Of a stretch of 16,679 nucleotides of DNA, positions 1-9,611 are shown one piece after another. Location of the stretch: contig JAJRRZ010000258.1 in the NCBI GenBank assembly GCA_024279045.1, positions 1-16,679 on the forward strand, written 5' to 3'. This DNA comes from Alphaproteobacteria bacterium. Its GTDB lineage: Bacteria; Pseudomonadota; Alphaproteobacteria; Rhizobiales; Aestuariivirgaceae. The position numbers were made by a program, and so were the translations under genes. The number at the start of each line of letters is the position of its first letter. The first letter of the stretch is position 1. A model generated the notes under the pieces. The model saw only the letters and a program-made list of their open reading frames with translations, did no database searches and was not told the DNA's origin.

Positions 1-2046
<2,046 letters not shown>

Positions 2047-2487
2047 GGAAGTATCCCGGATGCATTCGTTCTAAAGGGCGGAGCCTGTGCTCGCTGTGCT
2101 GGCATCATGCCAAAGGGGCCGAATGTGGCTGTTTGATGATTCGCCGCCGGAAAACGGCTTCTTCTGCCTCTAGGTAGAGGAAAACGTGCATCGCGGCAAT
2201 GCGGCGCATTGACGGCTCATCCGGCATGGAGGCAGTTCGTGCCCACGTTCGCCACGGCCTGCCCCGCAGATGGTCATTGGCTGGCGTTTTTGCAAGTTTG
2301 CAACGCCACTGCGGAGATTGTGCTCCACGCTATCTCGTGGCGGTTGTCAGCGCCGGGCAATGTGTGTAATCCAGCGGGCGCGGCATGGGGCAGCATGGGA
2401 TGGAAGCATAAAATTGCCGCAATCGGCATGCAGCCAAAACGGCAGAGATATCTTGATGCATCGGCATCCAACGGAAAGACGATACTC
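2047..2487. other. Divergent intergenic region secA / PPIase
   Basis: This 441-bp spacer must hold promoters for both flanking genes. No clear gene is visible. The frame of the PPIase stays open upstream to about 2209, but that extension would bury the signal peptide, so it is not taken as coding. Perfect short palindromes are present: TGGCATCATGCCA at 2100-2112, CCTCTA-GG-TAGAGG at 2167-2180, CAATGC-GGC-GCATTG at 2197-2211, TGGCGTT/AACGCCA at 2282-2308 and CCACG/CGTGG at 2325-2340. TAAAAT at 2409-2414 resembles a plus-strand -10 box but lacks a good -35. I could not place a convincing sigma70 promoter for either gene. Confidence 0.6.
2282..2308. promoter_or_regulatory. Inverted repeat containing paired TTGCAA boxes (possible operator)
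   Basis: Seven-base arms TGGCGTT (2282-2288) and AACGCCA (2302-2308) are perfectly complementary. Between and overlapping them lie two self-complementary TTGCAA hexamers (2290-2295 and 2298-2303). No T-tract follows, so this is not an intrinsic terminator. The location about 180 bp before the PPIase start and 236 bp before the secA start would suit a regulator site. The function is inference only. Confidence 0.3.
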
Positions 2488-3420
2488 ATGAGCAGCAAGA
2501 CGCGCAATTTCATCTTCCACGCCGGAATGGCCCTGGCCCTTGCGGCGGCATCGGCCACGCCCTCTCTTGCTCAGGACGCCGCCACGAAGCAGCAGGCGCA
2601 GGACAAGCCGAGCACCGTGGTGGCCCGCGTCAATGGCTACGAGATCACCGCCCGCGAGGTGCAGATGGCCGCCGAGGATGTGGCCGCCCAGTTGAAGGAT
2701 GTGCCGCCGAAGATGCGCTATCCGCTCATCGTGCAGTATCTTGTCGAACGCCATCTGCTGGCCCAGAAGGCGTTGAAGGACGGCCTGGCCAACGACGAGG
2801 AATACAAGCGCCGTCTGCGTTTCTATCAATACAAGGCACTGCGCGATGCCTACTTTTACAAGAAGATCAAGCCGCGCGTAACGCCGGACAAGATCAAGGC
2901 CATCTACGAGAAGGAAACAAAAAAGGTCAAACCCATCGAGCGTGTGCGCGCGCGCCATATCCTCGTCTCCACGAAAGACGAGGCCGAGAAGGTGCTCAAG
3001 GAGCTGAAGGCCGGCAAGAAGTTCGAGGATCTGGCCCGCAAGTATTCCAAGGACGGCTCGAAGGAGTTTGGCGGTGATCTCGGCTATTTTACCAGGGACG
3101 AGATGGTGCCGGAGTTCTCCAAGGCCGTCTTCGCCCTGAAGGTTGGCGAGGTCTCCAGGCCGGTGAAGACCGAATACGGCTGGCACATCATCAAGCTGGA
3201 AGACCGCAAGAAGATCGGCCCGCGCCCGCTGGCCGAGGTCGCACCGGGCATCGAGGCGCTGCTGCTGCGCCAGGAGGTGCAGAAGGAGGTCGCCGAGCTT
3301 GGCAAGGCCGGCAAGATCGAGCTGCTCGACCCGGAGCTGAAAAAGATCCAGGAAGCCAACAAGAAGCGATTGGAAGAGCTGCAGAAGAAAGCCGCCCAGG
3401 CCAAGGACGGCAAGAAATAG
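2488..3420 (+). CDS. Secreted parvulin-type peptidyl-prolyl isomerase (PpiC/SurA-like)
   Basis: The 310-residue protein is predicted to be a periplasmic foldase that catalyses cis-trans isomerisation of prolyl bonds in exported proteins. A signal peptide covers residues 1-28: basic start, hydrophobic stretch MALALAAASA, likely cut SLA|QD. Residues about 45-150 form a helical SurA-N-like chaperone segment. The parvulin domain spans about 152-240, with RARHILV at its start, EFGGDLGYF in the middle and EYGWHIIKLEDR at its end, all family signatures. The last 30 residues are a lysine-rich helix. ATG 2488 was chosen because it gives an intact signal peptide; a longer in-frame extension to about 2209 exists but looks non-coding. 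GGAAAG lies 9 nt upstream as a modest ribosome site. It sits beside secA, as alphaproteobacterial 'parvulin-like PPIase' genes often do, fitting a role at the exit of the Sec pathway. A strong terminator follows. Confidence 0.93.
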   Translation: MSSKTRNFIFHAGMALALAAASATPSLAQDAATKQQAQDKPSTVVARVNGYEITAREVQMAAEDVAAQLKDVPPKMRYPLIVQYLVERHLLAQKALKDGLANDEEYKRRLRFYQYKALRDAYFYKKIKPRVTPDKIKAIYEKETKKVKPIERVRARHILVSTKDEAEKVLKELKAGKKFEDLARKYSKDGSKEFGGDLGYFTRDEMVPEFSKAVFALKVGEVSRPVKTEYGWHIIKLEDRKKIGPRPLAEVAPGIEALLLRQEVQKEVAELGKAGKIELLDPELKKIQEANKKRLEELQKKAAQAKDGKK

Positions 3421-3443
3421 CCGTCCGCGGCTATCCTGCAGCG

Positions 3444-3488
3444 CATGAAAGCAGCGGGGCGGCAGTTGGCCGCTCCGCTCTTTTCATG
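3444..3488 (+). terminator. Intrinsic terminator after the PPIase gene
   Basis: The 11-base arms AGCGGGGCGGC (3453-3463) and GCCGCTCCGCT (3469-3479) pair with one G-U wobble around an AGTTG loop. The stem is extended outward by CATGAAA (3444-3450) pairing with TTTCATG (3482-3488) after one wobble and one mismatch. TTTT at 3481-3484 follows the core stem on the plus strand. It begins 24 nt after the PPIase stop codon, so argJ probably needs its own promoter or read-through. Confidence 0.85.
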
Positions 3489-3532
3489 TTGATTTTGCGT
3501 TGGCGATCAAAAGACGCATCGGGAAAAACACC

Positions 3533-4771
3533 ATGTCATACGACCTGAAACCCTCGCCCTTCGCGCCGGAGAAATTCCCCGATATGCCGGACATTGCCGG
3601 TGCCAGGCTGTTCACCGCCCACAGTGGCCTGAAATATCAGGGCCGCGACGATCTGCTGTTCGTTGCGCTGCCGGAAGGAACCACCGCCGCCGGCGTGTTC
3701 ACCCGTTCCGCCACGGCTGCCGCGCCGGTGCGTTGGTGCCGTGCTGCCTTGCAACAGGGGCAGGGCAGGGCGCGCGCGCTGGTGGTCAACGCCGGCAATG
3801 CCAACGCCTTCACCGGCAAGCAAGGCGAGAGCACCACCCTGGCCACCGCCGAAACCGCCGCCCGCCAGGTCGGCGCCGCGCCGCACGAGGTGCAGGTATG
3901 TTCCACCGGTGTCATCGGCGAGCCGTTCGATGCGAACCTCCTCACCCGCCACTTTCCCGCCATGCTGAGCGGCCAGCCAGCCACCTGGGAGGCCGCCGCG
4001 CGCGCCATCATGACCACCGATACCTATCCCAAGGGTGCTGCAGAGCAGGGCCGCATCGGTGCGCATACGTTCAATGTCTGCGGCATCGCCAAGGGCTCCG
4101 GCATGATCGCCCCGAACATGGCCACCATGCTGGGCTTCATCTTCACCGATGCCGCCGTGCCCGTGCCGCTGTTGCAGCGCCTGCTGGCCGAGGCGGTGGA
4201 CACCACTTTCAACTGCATCACCGTCGATGGCGACACTTCCACCAACGACACCGTGCTGGCCTTCGCCACCGGCCAGGACGGCGCGGTGGTGGAGGAAGAC
4301 GACGAAGCCGCCGTTGCCGCTTTTGCCGAGGCCCTGCACGCGGTATGCCACGACCTCGCCCTGCAGATCGTCAAGGATGGCGAGGGCGCCACGAAGTTTG
4401 TCCAGTTGGAGGTGGACGGCGCGCCCGATGCCGCCGCCGCCCGCCAGATCGCCATGAGCATTGCCAATTCGCCGCTGGTGAAGACAGCCATCGCCGGAGA
4501 AGACCCCAACTGGGGCCGTATCGTCATGGCGGTGGGCAAGTCAGGTGTGGATGTGCGGCAGGAGGACTTGCGCATCTTCATCGGCTGCCATCTGGTAACC
4601 GACAAGGGCGCGGTAGCGCCGGGCTATAACGAAGCCAGGGCAGCAGAACTCATGCGCAAGCCGGAGATCTATCTCACTGTCGAGGTGGGCTCCGGGCCGG
4701 GCCGCGCCACGGTGTGGACATGCGATCTCACCCATGCCTATATCGACATCAACGCCGACTACCGCAGTTGA
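3533..4771 (+). CDS. argJ: Glutamate N-acetyltransferase / amino-acid N-acetyltransferase ArgJ
   Basis: ArgJ moves the acetyl group from N-acetylornithine to glutamate in the cyclic arginine pathway; some members also make N-acetylglutamate from acetyl-CoA, and sequence alone does not say which applies. It is a 412-residue N-terminal-nucleophile enzyme, the usual length. Visible signatures are VVNAGNANAFTG (84-95), oxyanion-type CSTGVIG (123-129), KGSGMIAPNMATML (187-200) and DGDTSTND (232-239). Autocleavage is expected between A197 and T198, so T198 would be the catalytic residue and the first residue of the beta chain. The C-terminus INADYRS is typical. ATG 3533 (MSYDLKPSPF) was preferred over an in-frame TTG at 3500. 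GGGAAA upstream is a weak ribosome site. It lies between a terminator and rph. ArgJ next to rph-rdgB has no obvious metabolic logic, and no other arg gene is visible. Confidence 0.96.
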   Translation: MSYDLKPSPFAPEKFPDMPDIAGARLFTAHSGLKYQGRDDLLFVALPEGTTAAGVFTRSATAAAPVRWCRAALQQGQGRARALVVNAGNANAFTGKQGESTTLATAETAARQVGAAPHEVQVCSTGVIGEPFDANLLTRHFPAMLSGQPATWEAAARAIMTTDTYPKGAAEQGRIGAHTFNVCGIAKGSGMIAPNMATMLGFIFTDAAVPVPLLQRLLAEAVDTTFNCITVDGDTSTNDTVLAFATGQDGAVVEEDDEAAVAAFAEALHAVCHDLALQIVKDGEGATKFVQLEVDGAPDAAAARQIAMSIANSPLVKTAIAGEDPNWGRIVMAVGKSGVDVRQEDLRIFIGCHLVTDKGAVAPGYNEARAAELMRKPEIYLTVEVGSGPGRATVWTCDLTHAYIDINADYRS

Positions 4772-4826
4772 CGCGGCAACAAGACAACCACCACATCCAA
4801 CAGGTTCGACAGGAGGAACACCCGCC

Positions 4827-5543
4827 ATGCGCCCATCTGGCCGCAAGCCTGACGAAATGCGCCCCGTCGCCATCGAAACCGGCGTCTCGCGCCATGCCGA
4901 AGGCTCCTGCCTCATCAGCGTCGGTGAAACGAAGGTGCTGTGCACCGCCTCGCTGGAGGAGAACGTGCCCGGCTGGCTGCGCGGCCTGGGCCGCGGCTGG
5001 GTAACGGCGGAATACGGCATGCTGCCGCGCGCCACCGGCAGCCGCATGCGCCGTGAGGCGAAATCCGGCCAATCGGGCCGCACCCAGGAGATCCAGCGCC
5101 TCATCGGTCGCTCCTTGCGCGCGGTGGTTGATCTCGAAGCGCTGGGCGAGCGCTCCATCGTCATCGACTGCGACGTGCTGCAGGCCGACGGCGGCACCCG
5201 CTGCGCCTCCATCACCGGCGGCTGGGTGGCGCTGAAGCAGTGCATCGACTGGATGAAGGCGCGCGACATGCTGGAATCCGACCCGCTGAAGGATCACGTT
5301 GCCGCCATCTCCTGCGGCGTCTATGGCGGGCAGGTGATCCTCGACCTCGACTATGCCGAGGATTCCGAAGCCGAGACCGATGCCAACTTCGTCATCACCG
5401 GCGCCGGCGGGCTGGTGGAGATTCAGGCCACGGCTGAGGAAGACCCCTTCACCGAGGAGCAGTTCGGCGAAATGCTGAAGTTCGCCCGCGCCGGCATCAC
5501 CGCATTGGTGCAGGCCCAGAAACAGGCCGTGGAGAGCGCCTGA
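4827..5543 (+). CDS. rph: Ribonuclease PH
   Basis: RNase PH is a phosphate-dependent 3'-5' exonuclease that trims tRNA precursors and other RNA 3' ends; family members form hexameric rings. The 238 residues equal the usual size. Core motifs are present: RHAEGSCLISVGETKVLCTA (22-41), TAEYGMLPRATGSR (60-73), GRTQEIQRLIGRSLRAVVDL (84-103), CDVLQADGGTR (115-125, including the phosphate-binding GGTR) and DLDYAEDSEAETD (173-185), which carries the metal-binding aspartates. ATG 4827 is supported by AGGAGG at 4811-4816, ten bases upstream; a longer in-frame start at 4734 would overlap argJ and lacks such a site. It starts 55 nt after argJ, and its TGA overlaps the rdgB ATG (TGATG), so the two are probably translationally coupled. 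Pairing of rph with rdgB is common. Confidence 0.97.
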   Translation: MRPSGRKPDEMRPVAIETGVSRHAEGSCLISVGETKVLCTASLEENVPGWLRGLGRGWVTAEYGMLPRATGSRMRREAKSGQSGRTQEIQRLIGRSLRAVVDLEALGERSIVIDCDVLQADGGTRCASITGGWVALKQCIDWMKARDMLESDPLKDHVAAISCGVYGGQVILDLDYAEDSEAETDANFVITGAGGLVEIQATAEEDPFTEEQFGEMLKFARAGITALVQAQKQAVESA

Positions 5544-6169
5544 TGAAACCGTTGCAGCCCGCGCAGAAGATCGTCATTGCCTCGCACAACCCTGGCAAAG
5601 TGCGCGAAATCGGCGATCTGCTGCGCCCGCTGGGGCTGGAAGCGGTCTCGGCGGCAGAGCTGAACCTGCCCGAACCGGTGGAGGACGGCGACACTTTCGA
5701 GGCCAACGCCATCATCAAGGCGCGCGCTGCCGCCGAAGGCAGCGGCCTGCCGGCGCTGGCCGACGATTCCGGCCTGTGCATCGATGCGCTGGACGGTGCA
5801 CCGGGCATTCATTCGGCGCGCTGGGGTGGCCCGGACAAGGATTTCGACATGGCCATGCGCCGCGTGCACGAGGAGCTGCAACAGGCCGGCGCAACAACGC
5901 CGCAACAGCGCAAGGCGCATTTCGTCTGCGTGTTGGCGCTGGCCTGGCCCGATGGCGAAACCGAGACCTTCCGCGGCGAGGTGCACGGCCACATCACCTG
6001 GCCGCCACGCGGCGAGAAGGGCTTTGGCTACGATCCCGTTTTCGTGCCCGAGGGGTTCGACATCACCTTCGCCGAGATGGAGCCGGAGAAGAAACACGCG
6101 ATGAGCCACCGCGCCCATGCCTTCGACAAGCTCCTCGCCGCCCTGCGCACCGCGCAACGGCAAGGCTGA
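5543..6169 (+). CDS. rdgB: dITP/XTP pyrophosphatase (RdgB/HAM1 family)
   Basis: RdgB removes non-canonical purine nucleotides (dITP, ITP, XTP) by hydrolysing them to monophosphate and pyrophosphate, keeping them out of DNA and RNA. The 208-residue protein carries the family set: SHNPGK (14-19) for phosphate binding, FEANAIIKA (52-60), ALADDSGLCIDAL (71-83) with the metal/catalytic aspartates at 74-75, GIHSARW (88-94), GFGYDPVF (160-167) and MSHRAHA (187-193) for base recognition. No key residue is missing. The ATG overlaps the rph stop by one base. It ends the plus-strand run and faces engB tail to tail across 64 bp, in which I found no convincing terminator. The hemW gene that often follows rdgB in proteobacteria is not here. 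Confidence 0.97.
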   Translation: MKPLQPAQKIVIASHNPGKVREIGDLLRPLGLEAVSAAELNLPEPVEDGDTFEANAIIKARAAAEGSGLPALADDSGLCIDALDGAPGIHSARWGGPDKDFDMAMRRVHEELQQAGATTPQQRKAHFVCVLALAWPDGETETFRGEVHGHITWPPRGEKGFGYDPVFVPEGFDITFAEMEPEKKHAMSHRAHAFDKLLAALRTAQRQG

Positions 6170-6233
6170 GCCAATACGTCAAACCGATATTTCGAGCCGA
6201 CAACGTTGGGCCGATGTCAGCCCCGCCGCGATC

Positions 6234-6920
6234 TCAATCCGCCGCGGCATTTTCCGGCAGCAGCGCCGCAATGGCCGCGCGCAGTTCATCGAGTCCCTGC
6301 TTCTTGCGCGCCGATGTTGCATGAATCTCCGGGTGCGCCGCCGGGCGCCGCGCCAGTTGTGCCGACATCTTCTCCAGTAGCTTGTCCAGCGCGTCCTTGC
6401 GCACCTTGTCGGTCTTGGTCAGCACCACCTGATAATTCACCGCCGTTTCATCCATCAGCGCCATGGCCTCCTCGTCCTGCGGCTTGATGCCATGCCGCGC
6501 GTCGATGAGGATGAACACCCGTCTCAGGCCCGGTCGGCCACGCAGGTAATCGCGCACCAGCGCCTGCCACTTCTTCACCAGCGCCTTCGATGCCTTGGCA
6601 TAGCCATAGCCCGGCATGTCCACCATCGCCAGCGCACCGTCGGCCAGGGTGAAATAGTTCAGCTCGCGCGTGCGTCCCGGCGTGTTGGACACGCGCGCCA
6701 CGTCGCGGCGATTGAACAGCGCGTTGATCAGCGACGACTTGCCGACATTGGAGCGCCCGGCAAAGGCTATTTCCACCATGAACGGTTCGGGCAACTGGCG
6801 CAGGTTGGCCACCCCCATCAGGAACCGTGGCGGTGAGGCAAACAGCGCCTGGCCACGGTCGATCAGGGCAGTGCGCTGCGCCTCATCCAGCGCTGCCAAG
6901 GGCAGCACACGCCGAGCCAT
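6234..6920 (-). CDS. engB: Ribosome biogenesis GTPase EngB/YsxC (YihA)
   Basis: EngB is a TRAFAC-class GTPase needed for late assembly of the large ribosomal subunit. The 228 residues include all nucleotide-binding boxes: G1 GRSNVGKS (55-62), the G2 threonine in SNTPGRT (78-84), G3 DMPGYGYA (101-108), G4 TKTD (168-171) and G5 TSA (202-204). The start is uncertain. ATG 6920 gives a normal length, with AGGAACAGG 12-20 nt upstream. A GTG four codons earlier is possible. Longer in-frame extensions would run into yidC and are rejected. It lies 71 nt after the yidC stop on the same strand, so it is probably the last gene of the rpmH-rnpA-yidC-engB cluster. The argB gene that often follows engB in alphaproteobacteria is absent; rdgB lies there instead, convergent. 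Confidence 0.95.
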   Translation of the reverse strand: MARRVLPLAALDEAQRTALIDRGQALFASPPRFLMGVANLRQLPEPFMVEIAFAGRSNVGKSSLINALFNRRDVARVSNTPGRTRELNYFTLADGALAMVDMPGYGYAKASKALVKKWQALVRDYLRGRPGLRRVFILIDARHGIKPQDEEAMALMDETAVNYQVVLTKTDKVRKDALDKLLEKMSAQLARRPAAHPEIHATSARKKQGLDELRAAIAALLPENAAAD

Positions 6921-6991
6921 GCGCGCCCGCACCTGTTCCTGCGCCTGCTGCTGTTCGCCTGCGTATCCGCCTTCGTGTTCGCCTTTGCCGG

Positions 6992-8821
6992 TTACGCCTT
7001 CTTGCCCAGAAACGGCAGGCTTTCCTTCAGGTTCTGCCACAGGTGGATCTCCGCGCCGTGCTTTCTCATGATGTAATACTGCTGCATGATGGACAGGATA
7101 TTGTTCCACGTCCAGTAGAGCACCAGCCCTGCCGGGAACGGCGCCAGAATGAACACGAAGAGAATCGGCATGAAGTCGAACAGCCGCTTCTGAATGGGAT
7201 CGGGTGGCGGCGGGTTCAGCTTCATCTGCACCCACATGGTCAGACCCATCAGGATGGGCAACACGCCGATTTGCAGAAACAGCGGCGGATCCCAGGGAAT
7301 CAGCCCGAACAGATTGAAGATGCTGGTCGGATCCGGCGCGGAAAGATCCTTGATCCAGCCGAGAAACGGCTGATGCCGCATGTCGATGGTAACGAACAGC
7401 ACCTTGTAGAGTGCAAAGAAGATGGGAATCTGCACCAGCATCGGCAGGCAGCCCGCCATCGGCGAGACCTTGTGCTTGCGATACAGCTCCATCATCGCCT
7501 TCTGCTGCTGCATCGGGTCATCCTTGTAAAGCTCGCGGATGCGCATCATTTCCGGATGCAGCTTCTTCATCTCCGCCATGGAGGCATAGGCTTTGTTCGA
7601 CAGCGGGAACATCACCAGCTTGATCACCACCGTCGCGGCCAGAATGGCCAGGCCATAGTTGCCCAGCCACTGATACAGGTAGTGCAGCAGCCAGAACATC
7701 GGCTTGGTGATGAAGTAGAACCACCCCCAGTCGATGAGCAGCTCGAAACGGTCGATGCCGAATTTTCTTTCGTAGCCGTCCACCAGCGCCACTTCCTTTG
7801 CGCCGGAGAAGACCAGCGCCTTCGTGCTGGCGCTGGCGCCATCGGCCACGGTGATGCCGTTCTTCGCCAGCCAGTCGGCCTGGAACACATCGCGCCCGTT
7901 CTTTGTCAGATACAGAAAGCGGCCCAGGATCGGTGCTTTCTGATCCGCCGGGATGATGGTCGCCGCCCAGTATTTGTCGGTGATGCCCAGCCAGCCACCG
8001 GTGGAATCCCGTTTTTGCAGGCGTGCATCGTCTTCCTTGATGTCGCCGTAGGTGATTTCCTGCAGCTCGCCTCCCAGCACGCCGATCAATCCCTCGTGCA
8101 GGATGAAGAAGCCTTCCAGCTCCGGAATGCCGTGGCGCTGCACCCGCGCATAGGGAAACAGGGTAACCGGTTTGCCGGAGCGGTTTTCCACCGTCTGCTC
8201 CACGCTGAACATGTAGTTCTCGTCCACCGTGAAGGTGCGGCGGAAGATCAGCCCCTCGCCATTGTCCCACTTCAGGACAACTGCACTGTCCGGCGCAAGT
8301 TTCGCGCCCTTCTCCACCTCCCACAGGGTCTGGGGCGTCGGCAGCTTCACCTGAGCTCCAGCAGCCGGCGCCCAGCCGGTTTCCACGAAATAGGCATCAG
8401 CCAGCCCCTCCGGCTTCAGCAACACGATGTTGGCGCTGTCCGGCTCCACGGTCTCGCGGTATTTCTTCAGCACCAGGTCATCCAGCCGCGCCCCCTTCAG
8501 GCTGATGGAGCCGCGCAGGCTGGGCGTGTCGATGGCCACGCGCGGGGCCGCCTTCAGCATCTGTTCACGGCTCATCGCCGCCTGTGGAACGCCTTCTGTA
8601 CCCGCTGGTGCGCTGGCCGAGGGCTGCCCGGCGCTGGGAATCTCGCCGGAAGTGATGCCGCTGGCCGCGTTGCCGCCAGCGCCCTGCTGTTGCGCCGTGG
8701 CTGCGGGCTGCTGGGTGCCAGGCGTTTTTTGCGGCGGTGGCGCAAAGAATATCTGCCAGCCAACGATAATGGCCATGGACAGCGCGATGGCGATGAGAAA
8801 ATTGCGCTGCTCGTCTCTCAT
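6992..8821 (-). CDS. yidC: Membrane protein insertase YidC (Oxa1 family)
   Basis: YidC inserts and folds inner-membrane proteins, alone or with SecYEG. The 609 residues have the Gram-negative layout: an N-terminal membrane helix (about 7-26, FLIAIALSMAIIVGWQIFF), a Pro/Ala/Gln-rich linker (27-80), a large periplasmic beta domain (about 90-350), then the conserved five-helix insertase core (about 365-585). The basic residue expected in the hydrophilic groove is lysine K401 (in ATVVIKLVMFPL), where E. coli uses arginine. The cytoplasmic hairpin 411-450 and MAGCLPMLVQIPIFFALYKV (455-474) are typical. ATG 8821 (MRDEQRNFLIAIAL) matches the usual family start; GGGAAG lies about 8-13 nt upstream. 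It follows rnpA by 44 nt. The small yidD gene usually found between rnpA and yidC is absent, and the gap is too short to hold it. Confidence 0.97.
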   Translation of the reverse strand: MRDEQRNFLIAIALSMAIIVGWQIFFAPPPQKTPGTQQPAATAQQQGAGGNAASGITSGEIPSAGQPSASAPAGTEGVPQAAMSREQMLKAAPRVAIDTPSLRGSISLKGARLDDLVLKKYRETVEPDSANIVLLKPEGLADAYFVETGWAPAAGAQVKLPTPQTLWEVEKGAKLAPDSAVVLKWDNGEGLIFRRTFTVDENYMFSVEQTVENRSGKPVTLFPYARVQRHGIPELEGFFILHEGLIGVLGGELQEITYGDIKEDDARLQKRDSTGGWLGITDKYWAATIIPADQKAPILGRFLYLTKNGRDVFQADWLAKNGITVADGASASTKALVFSGAKEVALVDGYERKFGIDRFELLIDWGWFYFITKPMFWLLHYLYQWLGNYGLAILAATVVIKLVMFPLSNKAYASMAEMKKLHPEMMRIRELYKDDPMQQQKAMMELYRKHKVSPMAGCLPMLVQIPIFFALYKVLFVTIDMRHQPFLGWIKDLSAPDPTSIFNLFGLIPWDPPLFLQIGVLPILMGLTMWVQMKLNPPPPDPIQKRLFDFMPILFVFILAPFPAGLVLYWTWNNILSIMQQYYIMRKHGAEIHLWQNLKESLPFLGKKA

Positions 8822-8865
8822 GGGTGCTGCTTCCCGATCTTGCTGAAGAAATCCCCCGCGGCAAC

Positions 8866-9294
8866 TCAACGCCCGCGGCGCGGACGCGAGGCGCGCCCCT
8901 TGCCGGCGTTCAGCCGCCGCAGGGCGCTGCGCACTTGTTGCACCAGCTCGGCAAAATCGCAAGTGGCCGTTTTATCGCGGGCGATGAAAACGTAGTCATG
9001 CCCCGGCCTGAAAAGATCCGGCATCTCGTGGGCCAGCAGCCGCACCGCCTCACGCAGCCGCCGCCGCGCCCGGTTGCGCACCACTGCCTTGCCGATGCGT
9101 TTTGTGGTGGTGAAGCCCACCCGCGCGGGCTGCGCATCACCCTTGCCGCGCGCGCGCATCTGCACCACCACGCACGGCATCGGCGCGAACACCCCGCGCG
9201 CCACGGCCAGGAACTCGCGGCGCTTCTTCAGTCGCGCTGGCAACGTGGCGCTGCCCTTGCCATGCACGGCGCTGTTGTCCTGTTGCCGATTCAT
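8866..9294 (-). CDS. rnpA: Ribonuclease P protein component
   Basis: RnpA is the small basic subunit that binds the catalytic RNase P RNA and helps it cut 5' leaders from pre-tRNAs. The 142-residue protein has RLKKRREFLAVARG near residues 21-34 and the signature helix GKAVVRNRARRRLREAVR (68-85), which includes the RNR core at 73-75. The C-terminal tail is Arg/Gly-rich (130-142). ATG 9294 is a working choice: no good ribosome site precedes it. A TTG about 17 codons downstream, just before RLKKRREF, or a longer start at 9354 are alternatives, but the latter would lie inside the terminator hairpin described upstream. The gene lies between rpmH and yidC, as in most bacteria, but here a terminator separates it from rpmH. 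Confidence 0.94.
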   Translation of the reverse strand: MNRQQDNSAVHGKGSATLPARLKKRREFLAVARGVFAPMPCVVVQMRARGKGDAQPARVGFTTTKRIGKAVVRNRARRRLREAVRLLAHEMPDLFRPGHDYVFIARDKTATCDFAELVQQVRSALRRLNAGKGRASRPRRGR

Positions 9295-9333
9295 GCGGGG
9301 AGTCTTGCCACGTCCGGGCGAAAAAGTCCGCGC

Positions 9334-9368
9334 AAAAAACACGACCGCCAGCAACAGCGGCGGTCGTG
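9334..9368 (-). terminator. Intrinsic terminator/attenuator between rpmH and rnpA
   Basis: Read on the minus strand, a perfect 10-bp stem is formed by CACGACCGCC and GGCGGTCGTG (9359-9368 and 9340-9349) around a 9-nt loop, followed at once by six U (A-run at 9334-9339). This is a textbook Rho-independent terminator oriented to stop transcripts coming from rpmH, 40 nt before the rnpA start. Since rnpA, yidC and engB lie downstream on the same strand, it probably sets a high L34 to RnpA/YidC ratio by partial read-through, or an unrecognised internal promoter exists. Confidence 0.85.
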
Positions 9369-9371
9369 CAA

Positions 9372-9425
9372 ATCATGCTGCATGATGCGCCGCGCCACTG
9401 CCCGCGCTTGTGGTTGTGCAGTGGC
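9372..9425 (-). other. Two additional hairpins in the rpmH-rnpA spacer
   Basis: Between the rpmH stop and the terminator lie two more perfect inverted repeats: GCCACTGC (9394-9401) with GCAGTGGC (9418-9425), and ATCATGC-T-GCATGAT (9372-9386). With the terminator they fill most of the 152-nt spacer. They could be mRNA processing or stabilising structures for the short rpmH transcript, or parts of an attenuator. I do not recognise them as a known RNA family. Confidence 0.45.
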
Positions 9426-9446
9426 ACCTGCCAGGCCTTGCGCGCT

Positions 9447-9581
9447 TCACGCGCTCAGGCGCTTGCGGCCCTTCGCCCGGCGGCGGCGAATGACGGCGCG
9501 CCCGCCACGCGTTGCCATGCGCGCGCGAAAGCCGTGGCGGCGCTTGCGCACCAGGCGGCTCGGCTGAAAGGTGCGTTTCAT
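9447..9581 (-). CDS. rpmH: 50S ribosomal protein L34
   Basis: L34 is a very small, highly basic protein of the large ribosomal subunit. The 44 codons read MKRTFQPSRLVRKRRHGF... to ...GRKRLSA, the family's typical form, with the expected KRTFQPS start and the Arg/Lys-rich body. GGAG stands 8 nt before the ATG (GGAGACAAAACA-ATG), giving a clear ribosome site. It has its own strong sigma70-like promoter and a structured leader, and is followed by hairpins and a terminator before rnpA. It lies downstream of ybaB, where recR would be expected in many bacteria. Confidence 0.97.
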   Translation of the reverse strand: MKRTFQPSRLVRKRRHGFRARMATRGGRAVIRRRRAKGRKRLSA

Positions 9582-9611
9582 TGTTTTGTCTCCAGGCCTG
9601 TCGTTCGGCTG

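Noticed and set aside
2209..2487. 93-codon N-terminal extension of the PPIase
   Set aside because: It would bury a clear signal peptide that begins at 2488, and the extra residues look non-coding.
6921..7235. 105-codon N-terminal extension of engB
   Set aside because: Most of it overlaps yidC on the same strand; EngB family proteins start near the chosen ATG.
6827..8995. 722-codon plus-strand frame opposite yidC
   Set aside because: Antisense shadow of yidC, with His/Leu/Gln-rich low-complexity translation and no recognisable domain.
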